The notes under the pieces: model-generated
Databases searched by the model: none
What the model saw: only the letters and a program-made list of their open reading frames with translations
Told to the model about the DNA's origin: nothing
NCBI RefSeq assembly: GCF_014651875.1
Contig: NZ_BMXS01000008.1
Span: 99,363-163,362, forward strand
DNA length: 64,000 nucleotides
Origin: Litchfieldella qijiaojingensis
Lineage (GTDB): Bacteria > Pseudomonadota > Gammaproteobacteria > Pseudomonadales > Halomonadaceae
Direction: 5' to 3'
Program-made: the position numbers and the translations under genes
Shown: piece after piece, positions 15,799 to 26,794 of the stretch
Numbering within the stretch: position 1 is the first letter of the stretch
Layout: every line of letters begins with the position of its first letter

Positions 15799-17701
15799 TC
15801 AGCTGCACTCCACGAATATTCCCTGGCATCACAGCCGGCGGCTGCTCTTCACCGTGCTGGTCCTGACCAGCACGGCCCTCGGCGCCTGGGCGATGTTCCG
15901 TATCCTGCATGTGAATGGCATCACGCCACTGCAAGGCGTCATTCTGGTGCTGTTCGTGATCACTTTCGCATGGATCGTCATCGCCTTCTGGACCGCGGTG
16001 ATCGGCTTTCTCATCCGGCTCACCAGACGCGACCCGCTGACCCTGGCCAGGCAAGTGCCGGCACAAAGGCCGGCGACACCGATCGCCGAGCACCGCACTG
16101 CACTGGTTATGCCCATCTTCAACGAAGACCCGCAGCGCGTGGTGGCCGGCCTGGGAAGCACCTGCCGCTCGCTGCTCGGCACCCGTGAGGCCAACGGTTT
16201 CGAAGTCTTCGTACTCAGCGACACCACGAATGCCGAGATCGCCCGTCGTGAAGAGAGTGCTGTGGCGGCCCTACAGCAGCGCTTCAAGGATCGCCTCGCC
16301 ATCCACTATCGGCGGCGTACGAATAACAAAGGACGCAAGGCCGGCAATCTGGCGGAATTCTGCCGTCGCTGGGGGCAGCGATACGACTTCCTGGTGGTAC
16401 TGGATGCCGATAGTCTAATGAGCGGCAAGACCCTGCTGGCTCTGGTGGGCGCCATGCAGGCCAATCCTCGCGTGGGCTTGATCCAGACAGTTCCGATCCC
16501 GGTGCGCCAGGACAGCGTATTCGGACGTTTCCAACAGTTCGCCGCGGCACTATACAGCCCCATGCTGGCGGCTGGTCAAAGCTTCTGGCAGGTCGATGCC
16601 GCCAACTTCTGGGGCCACAACGCGATCCTGCGTACCCGAGCCTTCATGGCGTGCTGTGGGCTGCCGGAACTTCCCGGCCGACCACCTTTGGGAGGCGAAA
16701 TCTTGAGTCACGACTTCGTCGAGGCGGCATTGATGCGCCGTGCCGGATGGGAGGTCCAACTGGACACCGACCTCGTCGACAGCTTCGAGGAAATGCCCAG
16801 CAACCTGCTGGATTTCGCCAAGCGCGACCGACGCTGGACCCAGGGCAACATGCAACACCTGCGCCTGCTCGGCGGACGGGGCTTACATACCATGAATCGC
16901 TTGCACTTCCTGTTTGGCGCCCTGGCCTACATGTCGTCGCTGCTATGGGGCCTGATGCTCGCGGTCAGTACACTGGACGCCATTGGTCGAGCCTTGAACC
17001 GCCATCGTTTCTTCAGCGACAGTTACCAGTTGTTCCCCGATTGGCCGATCGATCCTCCCGGCCTGATCATGCCGTTGTTGGCCAGCACCGCCGTACTGCT
17101 GCTGCTCCCCAAGGTGATGGGCATACTGCTGGCGCTATGGCAACGTCCCCAGGCTTTCGGTGGACGCACTCGCCTGCTGGCAAGTGCCTTGCTGGAAATC
17201 GTCTGCGCGGTATTGATCGCACCGATCATGATGGCCTTCCATAGCCTGTTCGTGGTGGGCGTGCTGAGCGGCCATAACGTCACTTGGGCGCCCCAGGTAC
17301 GCGAGGGACGAGCCGTGCCGTGGACGGATGCCATCCGCCATACTTGGGCCGCCACCCTGCTTGGAGGCATCTGGGCACTTGCTACCTATCAGCTGGCACC
17401 GATGTTCTTCTGGTGGCTGGCTCCCGTATGGGCCGGCCTGCTACTGGCGGCGCCACTGGTGCGGCTGACCAGCAGCTTGCGTCTGGGGGATCGGCTGCGG
17501 CGAGCCGGCTTACTGCTGGTGCCTACCGAGGTCTCGCCACCGGAGGTCCTGCGAAACCTGTCGCAGCCCCTGCCCGAGGATGGAACCGTATGCCCCGTGC
17601 CACCACCTCCCGAGATGCCTGGCGAGATGCCGATTCAGTCGTTCACGACTTTCATCCGCCCCTCGACCCTGCCCTACAGGGATGCATCCGTGAGGAAGTG
17701 A
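15770..17701 (+). CDS. opgH: glucan glucosyltransferase OpgH/MdoH
   Basis: The 643-residue polytopic GT2 enzyme polymerises UDP-glucose into beta-1,2-glucan and exports it. Two N-terminal TM helices (about 25-50 and 55-85) precede the catalytic domain, with VLDADS (the DxD-type motif), LGGEILSHDFVEA and the acceptor motif RDRRWTQGN. Five or more further TM segments follow (about 375-570). E. coli OpgH is longer, with about 140 extra N-terminal residues used in FtsZ control. That extension is largely missing here, so the moonlighting division role may be absent. The start lies inside opgG. Confidence 0.9.
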   Translation: MFGIRTNSASQLHSTNIPWHHSRRLLFTVLVLTSTALGAWAMFRILHVNGITPLQGVILVLFVITFAWIVIAFWTAVIGFLIRLTRRDPLTLARQVPAQRPATPIAEHRTALVMPIFNEDPQRVVAGLGSTCRSLLGTREANGFEVFVLSDTTNAEIARREESAVAALQQRFKDRLAIHYRRRTNNKGRKAGNLAEFCRRWGQRYDFLVVLDADSLMSGKTLLALVGAMQANPRVGLIQTVPIPVRQDSVFGRFQQFAAALYSPMLAAGQSFWQVDAANFWGHNAILRTRAFMACCGLPELPGRPPLGGEILSHDFVEAALMRRAGWEVQLDTDLVDSFEEMPSNLLDFAKRDRRWTQGNMQHLRLLGGRGLHTMNRLHFLFGALAYMSSLLWGLMLAVSTLDAIGRALNRHRFFSDSYQLFPDWPIDPPGLIMPLLASTAVLLLLPKVMGILLALWQRPQAFGGRTRLLASALLEIVCAVLIAPIMMAFHSLFVVGVLSGHNVTWAPQVREGRAVPWTDAIRHTWAATLLGGIWALATYQLAPMFFWWLAPVWAGLLLAAPLVRLTSSLRLGDRLRRAGLLLVPTEVSPPEVLRNLSQPLPEDGTVCPVPPPPEMPGEMPIQSFTTFIRPSTLPYRDASVRK

Positions 17702-17801
17702 GCCATGACCGTTGCCGTCGGCGTGCCCCTTGACTGTCTTCATGGACCGAAGTCCGGTCGTGAACGATCATGAATTCAAGGCCATCGCAGGAGGGCATTT
17801 C

Positions 17802-18626
17802 ATGAGCGCTTCGTCCTTTCCCCGTTGGCAGGACCTGACCAGTCAGGACATCGCTGCGCTCCCCGACGACGGCATAGCCGTGATGGTGCTTGGCGCCATC
17901 GAACAACACGGTGACCATCTGCCATTGTCCACCGACCTCGATATCGGGGAGGGATTGCTCGAAGCGGCCCTGGAGCATCTACCTGACGACTTCCCGCTGG
18001 TCAAGCTGCCGAGCATGATGGTGGGCGCCAGCGATGAGCACTTGAGTTTTCCGGGCACCCTGAGCCTGCCGCCAGCGATCGCCATCGCTACGTTGGAGAC
18101 GTACGGCGAAGCCGTGGCACGTGCCGGGCTCAAGCGCCTGGTGCTGTTCAACGCTCACGGCGGCAACCCGGCGGTGATGGATCTCGCCGCATTGACCCTA
18201 CGACGACGCCATGGCCTGCTGGTGGTCAAGTCCCATTACATGCGCATGCCACCGCCGGGCATGCTGCCCAGCGGGGGACTGCCTGCCGAGGAACTCCGCC
18301 ACGGGTTGCACGGCGGCGCGGTGGAAACCGCCATGATGCGCCATATCGCGCCCCACAAGGTGCGTCTCGAGCACCTTGATCATCCCGTTTCATGGGGCAA
18401 GACCATGGCCGATGCGGGTTTGCTACTGGGCCCCGAAGGCGAGGCTGCCTTCGCCTGGCTGGCAGAGGATCTGCATCCCGGCGGAGCGGTAGGAAACGCT
18501 CGGCTGGGCACGCCCGAACTGGGCGAGCGACTGGTCGCTCACTATGCAAAACGCCTGGCACGCATCCTGCGCGAAACCCACACCATGAGCGTCGAGAACT
18601 TTCAATCTCGACCCAAGGCGGAGTGA
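17802..18626 (+). CDS. creatininase-family amidohydrolase
   Basis: The product is 274 residues from the ATG at 17802, behind AGGAGG. It carries the creatininase metal set: E34 and H36 in GAIEQHGDHLPLSTD, D45, the NAHGGN loop, and ETAMM. Relatives include creatinine amidohydrolase, the archaeal riboflavin/F420 enzyme ArfB (a formamide hydrolase on a Fapy intermediate) and MftE. Creatinine turnover genes are absent nearby. The next gene is a RibD-type reductase, and PTPS-like and MDR genes follow. An ArfB-like step on a GTP-derived pyrimidine is therefore a reasonable inference, but the substrate is unknown. Confidence 0.82.
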   Translation: MSASSFPRWQDLTSQDIAALPDDGIAVMVLGAIEQHGDHLPLSTDLDIGEGLLEAALEHLPDDFPLVKLPSMMVGASDEHLSFPGTLSLPPAIAIATLETYGEAVARAGLKRLVLFNAHGGNPAVMDLAALTLRRRHGLLVVKSHYMRMPPPGMLPSGGLPAEELRHGLHGGAVETAMMRHIAPHKVRLEHLDHPVSWGKTMADAGLLLGPEGEAAFAWLAEDLHPGGAVGNARLGTPELGERLVAHYAKRLARILRETHTMSVENFQSRPKAE

Positions 18627-18747
18627 CCGCCAAGCGAATGCCCGTCACGTTCGACCCGCTGCATGGGCCATCCCCTGACTGGGGGAACGGTCGTACGCCG
18701 ATAATGGACTACACATGAAGTGAATCCCGTTCTGGACCGGAGGCCGC

Positions 18748-19617
18748 ATGTCCCACACTCCCCACCATGCCTCGCTGCTCGAGGCGGCCTGGGATTGCAT
18801 ACGCCGGGCCCGCGAACACGACTGGTCAACGTCGCCCTTGCTGCGTCTCACCATCCAAGATATCCACTTCTGCGTCGAACGAGGCGGCACCTGGCATGCA
18901 ACGACGCCCCTGCCCGACGAGGCCCGTGACCTGCTCGACTGCCTGCTGCCGTTAGTCTCCGAAGACGCTCCCCTGGCAATCGCGCAACTTGGGCAGAGCC
19001 TCGACGGTCGCATCGCCACCGTTTCCGGTCACTCGCATTATGTGAATGGACTTGCCGGTCGCGTACACCTGCACCGCTTGCGCGCCCTGGTCGACGCCGT
19101 TCTGGTGGGGGCTGGCACCGTCGTCGCCGACGATCCGCGACTCAGCGTGCGCCATGTCAACGGTCGCCAGCCGTATCGGGTAGTGCTCGACCCTCGTGGT
19201 CGCGTGCCGGCCAGCAGCCATGTCTTCCAGGTCGCCGAGGCGCCGACCCTGCACCTGGTCGGTGAAGGCGTGACTCCCTCCGGGTCAGTGGGTGAGCATG
19301 TCGTGCGGATCGCGATGCCGCAAACGGTCAACGGTGTCGAGCCGGGGGCGATTCTCGAACGACTGGCAAGCTTGGGCCTGCAGCGTGTATTGATCGAAGG
19401 TGGAGGAAAGACGGTGTCACGCTTCCTTGAAGCTCGGGCACTGCAGCGTCTTCATCTGCTAGTGGCGCCACTTCTGATCGGTTCAGGCCGCGCGGGACTG
19501 GAGCTGGCTCCAATTGCGACGCTCGACCAGGCACTGCGCCCCACGTGGCGACGCTTCGAGTGCGGCGACGACCTACTCGTCGACCTAGACTTGACCACTT
19601 CCTTCAGTGGTTACTAG
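18748..19617 (+). CDS. RibD C-terminal (pyrimidine reductase/DHFR-like) family protein
   Basis: This 289-residue protein has an unusual N-terminal region of about 70 residues with no deaminase domain. A RibD_C reductase domain follows: LAQLGQSLDGRIAT, HLHRLRALVDAVLVGAGTVVADDP, RVVLDPRGRVPASSHVF and RVLIEGGGKTVSRFL. These are the substrate and NADPH-binding segments of the 2,5-diamino-6-ribosylaminopyrimidinone phosphate reductases (RibD/ArfC). It is unlikely to be the housekeeping RibD, which carries a deaminase. Its 3' end overlaps the convergent methyltransferase gene by 14 bases. Part of the putative pterin/pyrimidine cluster. Confidence 0.82.
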   Translation: MSHTPHHASLLEAAWDCIRRAREHDWSTSPLLRLTIQDIHFCVERGGTWHATTPLPDEARDLLDCLLPLVSEDAPLAIAQLGQSLDGRIATVSGHSHYVNGLAGRVHLHRLRALVDAVLVGAGTVVADDPRLSVRHVNGRQPYRVVLDPRGRVPASSHVFQVAEAPTLHLVGEGVTPSGSVGEHVVRIAMPQTVNGVEPGAILERLASLGLQRVLIEGGGKTVSRFLEARALQRLHLLVAPLLIGSGRAGLELAPIATLDQALRPTWRRFECGDDLLVDLDLTTSFSGY

Positions 19618-20473
19618 GGCTCGCGAAGACATCTCCATGCCCAACCCACACACCAAGCTCCCCACGAGCCAAGGCAGTGCGACGCCGAGCGTGCCAAGAG
19701 GCCAGGCGAGCGTGCGCTGCAGGCGCCTGTTCGCTGGCGGCATCAAACCAGCCATCCACCAGGGCGCCGGCAAGAGCCAAGGTGTCGGGCTCCCCAGCGG
19801 GCAGTTGCCAGGGGCTGGATGCCGTCTCTACGGCATAGCCATGCTCGACGAAGACATCGCATAACACCGTCGGGGCCGTGCCACCCAGCGCAGCTCCCAA
19901 GCCTTTGTCGCGACGCTGATGGGAATTGAACAGGGCATTGACCCAGGCATCCTCCTCGTCATCGAAAAACGAACCCTGCTCATCGACGAAAGCCCAGCGA
20001 CCATCGACACTCAGGGTCAACAGCACAGCGATGCTTCGTCGCACACAAGCGGCAGCGAAACGCGCTGTCCAGTCGCGGGACACCAGATCGAACAAGGCCG
20101 AGGCACAGACCAGGTAAGCCCCCTCCCACCAGGAAGCGTCGAGATCCGCCAAGTCATACGCCTGTGTCTCTACGCTTATTGCTCTCCCCTCTCTATCGCA
20201 TAGCGTTCGACAGCGATGAGCGGCCTGGACAAGCAGGTCATGATCATGATCGACCAGGCGCCAGTGCTGGGGGCCAGGTAAACGTGGTGCCAGAAAACGC
20301 GGGTTGTTGCCGGCACCACTGCCAAGATCGACCAGCACCAGGGGAGCTTCACTCCGCGACAACCAGTCGGCGGCCAGCCGCGTCAAACGCCGACTGCGGG
20401 CCCGGTCATCGGCGCGCTCACGCAGCGCCAGCCAATCAAAGTCGAAACGGCTGCCCAGCGCGGAAACGTTCAT
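19604..20473 (-). CDS. class I SAM-dependent methyltransferase
   Basis: The 289-residue product carries motif I as LVDLGSGAGNNPRFLAPRL, an acidic post-I residue in WRLVDHDHDLL, and a motif IV region YLVCASALFDLVSRDW. The rest of the protein has a lineage-specific C-terminal extension with helical, Ala-rich segments. The start ATG overlaps the glycosyltransferase stop as ATGA, so translation is coupled. It is the last gene of the four-gene minus-strand operon. The substrate is presumably the product of that operon. Confidence 0.75.
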   Translation of the reverse strand: MNVSALGSRFDFDWLALRERADDRARSRRLTRLAADWLSRSEAPLVLVDLGSGAGNNPRFLAPRLPGPQHWRLVDHDHDLLVQAAHRCRTLCDREGRAISVETQAYDLADLDASWWEGAYLVCASALFDLVSRDWTARFAAACVRRSIAVLLTLSVDGRWAFVDEQGSFFDDEEDAWVNALFNSHQRRDKGLGAALGGTAPTVLCDVFVEHGYAVETASSPWQLPAGEPDTLALAGALVDGWFDAASEQAPAAHARLASWHARRRTALARGELGVWVGHGDVFASPSNH

Positions 20474-21564
20474 GGTGGCCCTCCCTCCCTATCGGGTGAT
20501 GCCAGAGGAGGCCGTTCCAGGGCGGCAGCGAAAGCATCGCCAGCGTCCTGCCAATCATGCTGACGGCCGCGAGCCTCGCGAGCGCCGAGACGCAACCGTG
20601 CCCGCAGGTCGGGTTCGTCGAACCATTGCCGCAAGGCATCGCTCAGCGCCATGGCATCGCCAGGTGGCACCGCCAGTCCCGCCCCGGCCGGCAAGGTATG
20701 CGCCAGCGCGCCACCGGTGGTGGTGATCACCGGCAAACCATGCGCCAAGGCCTCGGTAACCACCATGCCGTAACCTTCGTAATACGAGGGCAGCACGAAC
20801 AAATCCGCCTGATGATAAGCCTCCCCCAACGCCTCGCGGGCGCGCTCGCCGAGCAGCCGCAGGCGCTGATCCAGCCCATGCGCGGCGATCGACGCTGCAA
20901 CTCGTTCTGCATGTGCCGGGTCGCGGTCGAGCCCGCCGATGCAATCGCACCACCAGACGCAATCGGTTAACGACGCCAAGGCCTCGACCAGTACCTCATG
21001 CCCCTTGCGAGGCGTCACAGTGGCCACGCACAACAGGCGCTGGCAACGCTCGTCATCTTCATTCACCACGCTGGCCGCCAAGGGCGCGGATTCGACGCCA
21101 GGTTCGACCACCGCCACCTTGGTGGCGGGCACGCCGAAATCCGCCAGCCGTCGCGCCGTGAATGCACTGGTGGCGATGACTCGCCCGACCGCCGACAGAG
21201 CGCGGGTTTCGCTGATCGTAAAGCGTGTACGTTCGGCATCATCAAGGCCGGTTTCATCGGCCAGCGGATGATGCACCAGCGCGGTGATGTCGAGCCGTCG
21301 CCCATGCGCCGCCACCACTTCGGGCAGAGCGCCCATGGCCAGGCCATCGATAACCACCCGCGCGCCATCCGCCTGACGGACCAATGCTGTTTCCAGGGCT
21401 TGAGCTGCCACGGCATTCGGTTCAGGGAATGTTCCCTCAAGACCGGTCACCTCGACCCGCCAGCCCCGTGCCCGCAGCACCTCCGCAATACGCGCGTCGT
21501 AGACATAGCCGCCAGTGAGCTGAGCCGGGTCGCCGGCAACGATCAGAGTCACGGATGTCGTCAC
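20470..21564 (-). CDS. glycosyltransferase family 4 (GT-B)
   Basis: The product is 364 residues from a GTG at 21564. This start overlaps the stop of the upstream PTPS-like gene (GTGA) and has AGGGGG in front, so I prefer it to the longer frame. The N-terminal acceptor domain starts [19 protein letters not shown]. The C-terminal donor domain has [16 protein letters not shown] and the E(x7)E motif in [20 protein letters not shown], as in retaining GT4 enzymes. It is soluble and probably transfers a sugar from a nucleotide donor. Acceptor unknown. Confidence 0.85.
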   Translation of the reverse strand: MTTSVTLIVAGDPAQLTGGYVYDARIAEVLRARGWRVEVTGLEGTFPEPNAVAAQALETALVRQADGARVVIDGLAMGALPEVVAAHGRRLDITALVHHPLADETGLDDAERTRFTISETRALSAVGRVIATSAFTARRLADFGVPATKVAVVEPGVESAPLAASVVNEDDERCQRLLCVATVTPRKGHEVLVEALASLTDCVWWCDCIGGLDRDPAHAERVAASIAAHGLDQRLRLLGERAREALGEAYHQADLFVLPSYYEGYGMVVTEALAHGLPVITTTGGALAHTLPAGAGLAVPPGDAMALSDALRQWFDEPDLRARLRLGAREARGRQHDWQDAGDAFAAALERPPLASPDREGGPP

Positions 21565-21959
21565 AGCGCCCCCTCGTAGCTGGCCCAGGCGACATGCGAT
21601 TCGTGCAGTGTCACGCACATGGCGGTAAGCCCCTTGGCGTTTTCTCCCAGTCGCCCCTTGTGCACGACCTTGGCCAAACGTTCGAAAACCACCCGCGCCA
21701 TAAACTCGGTGGTGGTGTTATGCCCCTTGAACTCCTCGAACTCATCGAGGTTTTGCAGATGGAACTCGACCAGCACTTCATGCAGCGCTTCGCTGGCCCG
21801 GCAGATATCCACGACCAGGTCGTCGCGATCGAGATCCGGTCGCTTGAAGGTCACGTCGACGACATAGGTGGCACCATGGCAGCGTTGGGCCGGGCCGAAG
21901 GCTTCGCTACCGAAGCTGTGAGCAATCATGAAGTGATCTCGAACGGTCAAGCTGAACAT
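21561..21959 (-). CDS. 6-pyruvoyl-tetrahydropterin synthase/QueD-like protein, divergent active site
   Basis: The product is 132 residues starting at the ATG at 21959 (GGAG seven bases ahead). An in-frame ATG at 21971 has no ribosome site. The T-fold is recognisable: [47 protein letters not shown] and VTLHES. In PTPS and QueD the second block reads HGH, with both histidines binding zinc and a catalytic Cys four residues before. Here it reads HGA, with no Cys at that position and a Cys immediately before the His. The Asp-His dyad site reads FH. It may bind a pterin without canonical chemistry, or do another reaction. It is coupled to the glycosyltransferase. Confidence 0.82.
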   Translation of the reverse strand: MFSLTVRDHFMIAHSFGSEAFGPAQRCHGATYVVDVTFKRPDLDRDDLVVDICRASEALHEVLVEFHLQNLDEFEEFKGHNTTTEFMARVVFERLAKVVHKGRLGENAKGLTAMCVTLHESHVAWASYEGAL

Positions 21960-22005
21960 GCGCTTCTCCATTTCTCAGGCGTTGTCCAAAAAGGGCGATG
22001 GCCGG

Positions 22006-22983
22006 TCAGGGGTAGCGCAGCCTATGACACAGCACCTCGCCACTGCCGGAGACGAGGTCCGGCATGGTCTCGGGAAGGTCGAGAAAATCGCTCTCGCCGC
22101 TGATCAGGGCATCGAGACACTCGTCCGCCAGCAGTTCGAGAGCCAACGCCAGGCGCCGGTGATGATCCCACCGCGGGCGCCGCGCCGTAGCGATACCACC
22201 GACTTGGCTCGAGCGCAGGGTCAACCGCCGGGCATGGAAGGCCTCGCCCAACGGTAAACCGACCTCTTGCTCACCATACCAGCTCATTTCCAGCACGGTG
22301 GCTTCCGGCCCGGCAAGCCGGAGGGCGCGGCGCAGCCCGCCGGGGTTGCCGCTGGCGTGCACCACCAAGTCGTTGTCGCACGGCGCCTGCGGGGGGGAGC
22401 AAAAGCCGACACCCAGCGCCTCGGCCAGTTCGGCGCGCCGCGGCTCGATATCCACTAACCGCACCCGAGTGCCGGGAATGCGGGCACACAGATAGGCAAC
22501 CAGCGCCCCGACGACGCCGGCACCGATCACCAGAACTCGATCGCCGAGACTCGGTGCTGCATCCCATACGCCATTGAGAGCGGTTTCCATATTGGCTGCC
22601 AGCACCGCTCGCTCCGGGGGAAGGCCATCGGGCAGAGGCTGCACGGCACCGGCTGGCACCACATAGCGATCCTGATGCGGATAGAGACAGAACACATGCC
22701 GATTGCGCAGCGTCTCAGGACCCGCTTCGACGATGCCGACACTGGCATAGCCGTACTTGAGCGGGGCGGGGAAGTCGCCACTCTGGAACGGAGCACGCAT
22801 GCGCTGATATTCGCTGGTCGGTACCTGACCGTTGAACACCAGCGCCTCGGTCCCGCGACTGACGGCACTATAGCGTGTCCTAACCCGGACCTCGTCACGC
22901 CCCAGTGGTGGCAACGACTCGTCACGCAATGCCCCATGGCCGGGGGCCAGGAGCCAGAATGCCTTGGCGGAAATTGGTGACAT
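22006..22983 (-). CDS. zinc-type medium-chain dehydrogenase/reductase
   Basis: The 325-residue product starts at ATG 22983, with a weak ribosome site; a TTG nine codons upstream is possible. The N-terminal GroES-like domain has [20 protein letters not shown] and the Rossmann motif is [20 protein letters not shown]. The usual catalytic Cys of alcohol dehydrogenases is replaced in SAVSRGTE. It thus resembles the bacteriochlorophyllide-a or theonellamide-type MDR reductases more than classic ADH. It is the first gene of the operon, 46 bp ahead of the PTPS-like gene. It probably reduces or oxidises a pathway intermediate with NAD(P). Confidence 0.75.
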   Translation of the reverse strand: MSPISAKAFWLLAPGHGALRDESLPPLGRDEVRVRTRYSAVSRGTEALVFNGQVPTSEYQRMRAPFQSGDFPAPLKYGYASVGIVEAGPETLRNRHVFCLYPHQDRYVVPAGAVQPLPDGLPPERAVLAANMETALNGVWDAAPSLGDRVLVIGAGVVGALVAYLCARIPGTRVRLVDIEPRRAELAEALGVGFCSPPQAPCDNDLVVHASGNPGGLRRALRLAGPEATVLEMSWYGEQEVGLPLGEAFHARRLTLRSSQVGGIATARRPRWDHHRRLALALELLADECLDALISGESDFLDLPETMPDLVSGSGEVLCHRLRYP

Positions 22984-23074
22984 GACACTGTACTTGTGGT
23001 TGTTGGGCAACCAGATCTACGCTCAACCAATCACACTCTTCCACTCAGCATAGAAGGCTAGGGGAAAACCGCCG

Positions 23075-23701
23075 ATGGATGAGCCGCCATCGCCTACTCG
23101 CCCGGCCGGCTTGCTCCGCGCGTTTTCCGATACGCGTCTGTGGCGGGGCTGGGCCAATCGCATCACTCTGCTGCGCGCCGTGTTGGTGACGATGATGGCC
23201 GGAACCTTGCCGTTTCCCGAGTTCATGGCGCGCCAGGCCGTTGCCCTGGCCTGCCTGGCTTTCATCGCCTTGCTGCTCGACGGGCTCGATGGCTGGGTAG
23301 CACGGCGAACCCGTACGGTCAGTACCTTCGGCGCCCGTTTCGACATGGAAGTCGATGCCTTCTTCATCCTGGTACTGTGCGCCGCTCTCATGGTGCTCGA
23401 CAAGGTGGGTGCCTGGGTGCTGGCGATCGGCGCCATGCGCTATGCGTTCGTCGCTGCCAGCTGGTATTGGACCTGGCTGCGCGCCGAATTGCCCGACAGC
23501 CGCCGGCGCAAGGTCGTCTGCGTGTGGCAGGTCGCCACCTTACTGGTGTGCCTGTTACCGGTCGTCGGCCATGACCAGGCAGCGCTGCTGAGTGGCACGG
23601 CGCTACTGCTGCTGTTGGTTTCCTTCTCCGTCGATGTGCGCTGGTTGGCCACTCATGCCTCCCCCGAGGAAGCGCCGAGTGCATCGGCGAAGATTCGATG
23701 A
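23075..23701 (+). CDS. CDP-alcohol phosphatidyltransferase family protein
   Basis: The 208-residue integral membrane enzyme carries the full family motif: DGLDG, then WVARR, then G and two aspartates in FGARFDMEVDAF, with correct spacing (DX2DGX2ARX8GX3DX3D). Five to six TM helices are evident. It transfers a phosphatidyl or other phospho-alcohol group from a CDP donor to an alcohol. It could be a PgsA or PssA relative, but its position beside the pterin-like/glycosyltransferase operon hints at a dedicated lipid-linked product. It is divergent from the MDR gene and ends about 50 bp before a TPP riboswitch. Confidence 0.85.
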   Translation: MDEPPSPTRPAGLLRAFSDTRLWRGWANRITLLRAVLVTMMAGTLPFPEFMARQAVALACLAFIALLLDGLDGWVARRTRTVSTFGARFDMEVDAFFILVLCAALMVLDKVGAWVLAIGAMRYAFVAASWYWTWLRAELPDSRRRKVVCVWQVATLLVCLLPVVGHDQAALLSGTALLLLLVSFSVDVRWLATHASPEEAPSASAKIR

Positions 23702-23750
23702 TCGATGTCGAGGCATTGCGGCAATAATCGCCATCACCTAGACTGACCAC

Positions 23751-23897
23751 ACTCGCTTGACGGGGTGCCGGTGAATCCGGCTGAGATGGCGCAGTTTGCA
23801 AGGCGAACAGCAGCGCCGATCCCGTGGAACCTGATCCGGGTGAGCGTGCCGGGGCATGGTGCCTTGGCAGGCGTGTACCGGCGTAGGGAATCAGGCG
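23751..23897 (+). promoter_or_regulatory. TPP riboswitch (THI element) upstream of tenA
   Basis: Conserved THI-box parts are present: GGGGTGCC, CTGAGAT, the GAACCTGATCCGGG block and the closing CGTAGGGAATCA. P1 pairs CGCTTGA (23754-23760) with TCAGGCG (23891-23897). The P3 region is longer than in the second copy. It controls tenA in response to thiamine pyrophosphate. Confidence 0.93.
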
Positions 23898-23935
23898 GTG
23901 GCGTTTTGTCCCACTCCACCTCCCCCCTGCCCGAC

Positions 23936-23962
23936 CTCCGGATCAGTTGCCATCGACCGGAG
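23936..23962 (+). promoter_or_regulatory. ribosome-site sequestering hairpin of the tenA riboswitch
   Basis: CTCCGG (23936-23941) is complementary to CCGGAG (23957-23962), which is the tenA ribosome site five bases before the ATG at 23968. This is the expected expression platform for translational TPP control. Confidence 0.65.
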
Positions 23963-23967
23963 ATGTC

Positions 23968-24636
23968 ATGGGTTACCGCTTCGATGATCTGAAAGCCGCC
24001 TGCCAGGCTGACTGGCGCGCCTACATCGAGCACGATTTCGTGCGTCGGGTGGGTGCTGGCACTCTCGCGGAGGACGCCTTTCGTCACTATCTGCAACAGG
24101 ATTATCTGTTCCTGCTGCATTTCGCGCGTGCCTATGCCCTGGCCGCCTACAAGAGCCGAACGCTCGACGAATTGCGCCAGGCTCATGAAGGCCTCAAGGC
24201 TATTCTCGATGTCGAGCTTGGCCTGCATATCGACTACTGTCGCACTTGGGGCATCGATGAAGACGACCTGGCCACGTTGCCCGAGGCCCGGGCTACCCTG
24301 GCCTATACCCGCTACGTGCTCGACGCCGGCAGCCGCGGCGATCTGCTCGACCTGCACGTGGCACTGGCTCCGTGCCTGGTAGGCTATGGCGAGGTCGCCA
24401 ACTGGCTGGAGTCCCAGGAATTCACGCTACGCGGCGAGGCCAACCCCTTCGAGGCGTGGATCGCCATGTATGCAAGCCCTGACTTCCAGGCCGCGATGCG
24501 CGCCGAAATCGACTGGCTGGATACCCGACTCGCCGATGTATCGCCGAGCCGCTTCCAGGAATTGACCACCCTCTTTCGCGATGCCACACGACTGGAGATC
24601 GATTTCTGGCAAATGGGCCTCGACCGGGCCTTCTGA
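23968..24636 (+). CDS. tenA: thiaminase II / aminopyrimidine aminohydrolase TenA
   Basis: The 222-residue all-helical enzyme hydrolyses base-degraded thiamine (aminomethylpyrimidine) to hydroxymethylpyrimidine for salvage. It has the aspartate D45 in YLQQDYLFL, the nucleophile Cys136 in LAPCLVGYGEVA, the Tyr and Glu after it, and the C-terminal glutamate region in ATRLEIDFWQMGL. Spacing and length match Bacillus TenA. It is preceded by a TPP riboswitch whose hairpin masks the ribosome site, and followed by a second riboswitch for thiC, so the two genes form a thiamine regulon. Confidence 0.9.
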   Translation: MGYRFDDLKAACQADWRAYIEHDFVRRVGAGTLAEDAFRHYLQQDYLFLLHFARAYALAAYKSRTLDELRQAHEGLKAILDVELGLHIDYCRTWGIDEDDLATLPEARATLAYTRYVLDAGSRGDLLDLHVALAPCLVGYGEVANWLESQEFTLRGEANPFEAWIAMYASPDFQAAMRAEIDWLDTRLADVSPSRFQELTTLFRDATRLEIDFWQMGLDRAF

Positions 24637-24653
24637 TAATCACTTGATGAACC

Positions 24654-24770
24654 CACTCGCTTGACGGGGTGCCGTTGAGAGCGGCTGAGATCATGCGGCG
24701 CGATATCAGCGCCCGAGCATGGATCCCGTTGAACCTGAACTGGCTAGGACCAGCGTAGGGATCAAGCGAC
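24654..24770 (+). promoter_or_regulatory. TPP riboswitch (THI element) upstream of thiC
   Basis: GGGGTGCC, GGCTGAGATC, GAACCTGAACTGG and CAGCGTAGGGATCA are conserved. P1 is a perfect 8-bp pairing of TCGCTTGA (24657-24664) with TCAAGCGA (24762-24769). It lies 95 bp upstream of thiC, leaving room for an expression platform. Confidence 0.95.
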
Positions 24771-24846
24771 AAGCAGGCATCCGATCCAACCTGCCCCTGT
24801 CCCTTCCCCGCCGGTCCTCCCAGACGACCACACGCTGGCTTATTAA

Positions 24847-26754
<1,908 letters not shown>

Positions 26755-26794
26755 GGTCGACCGAACACGTTACCGCCACGGTAACCGATCTCGA

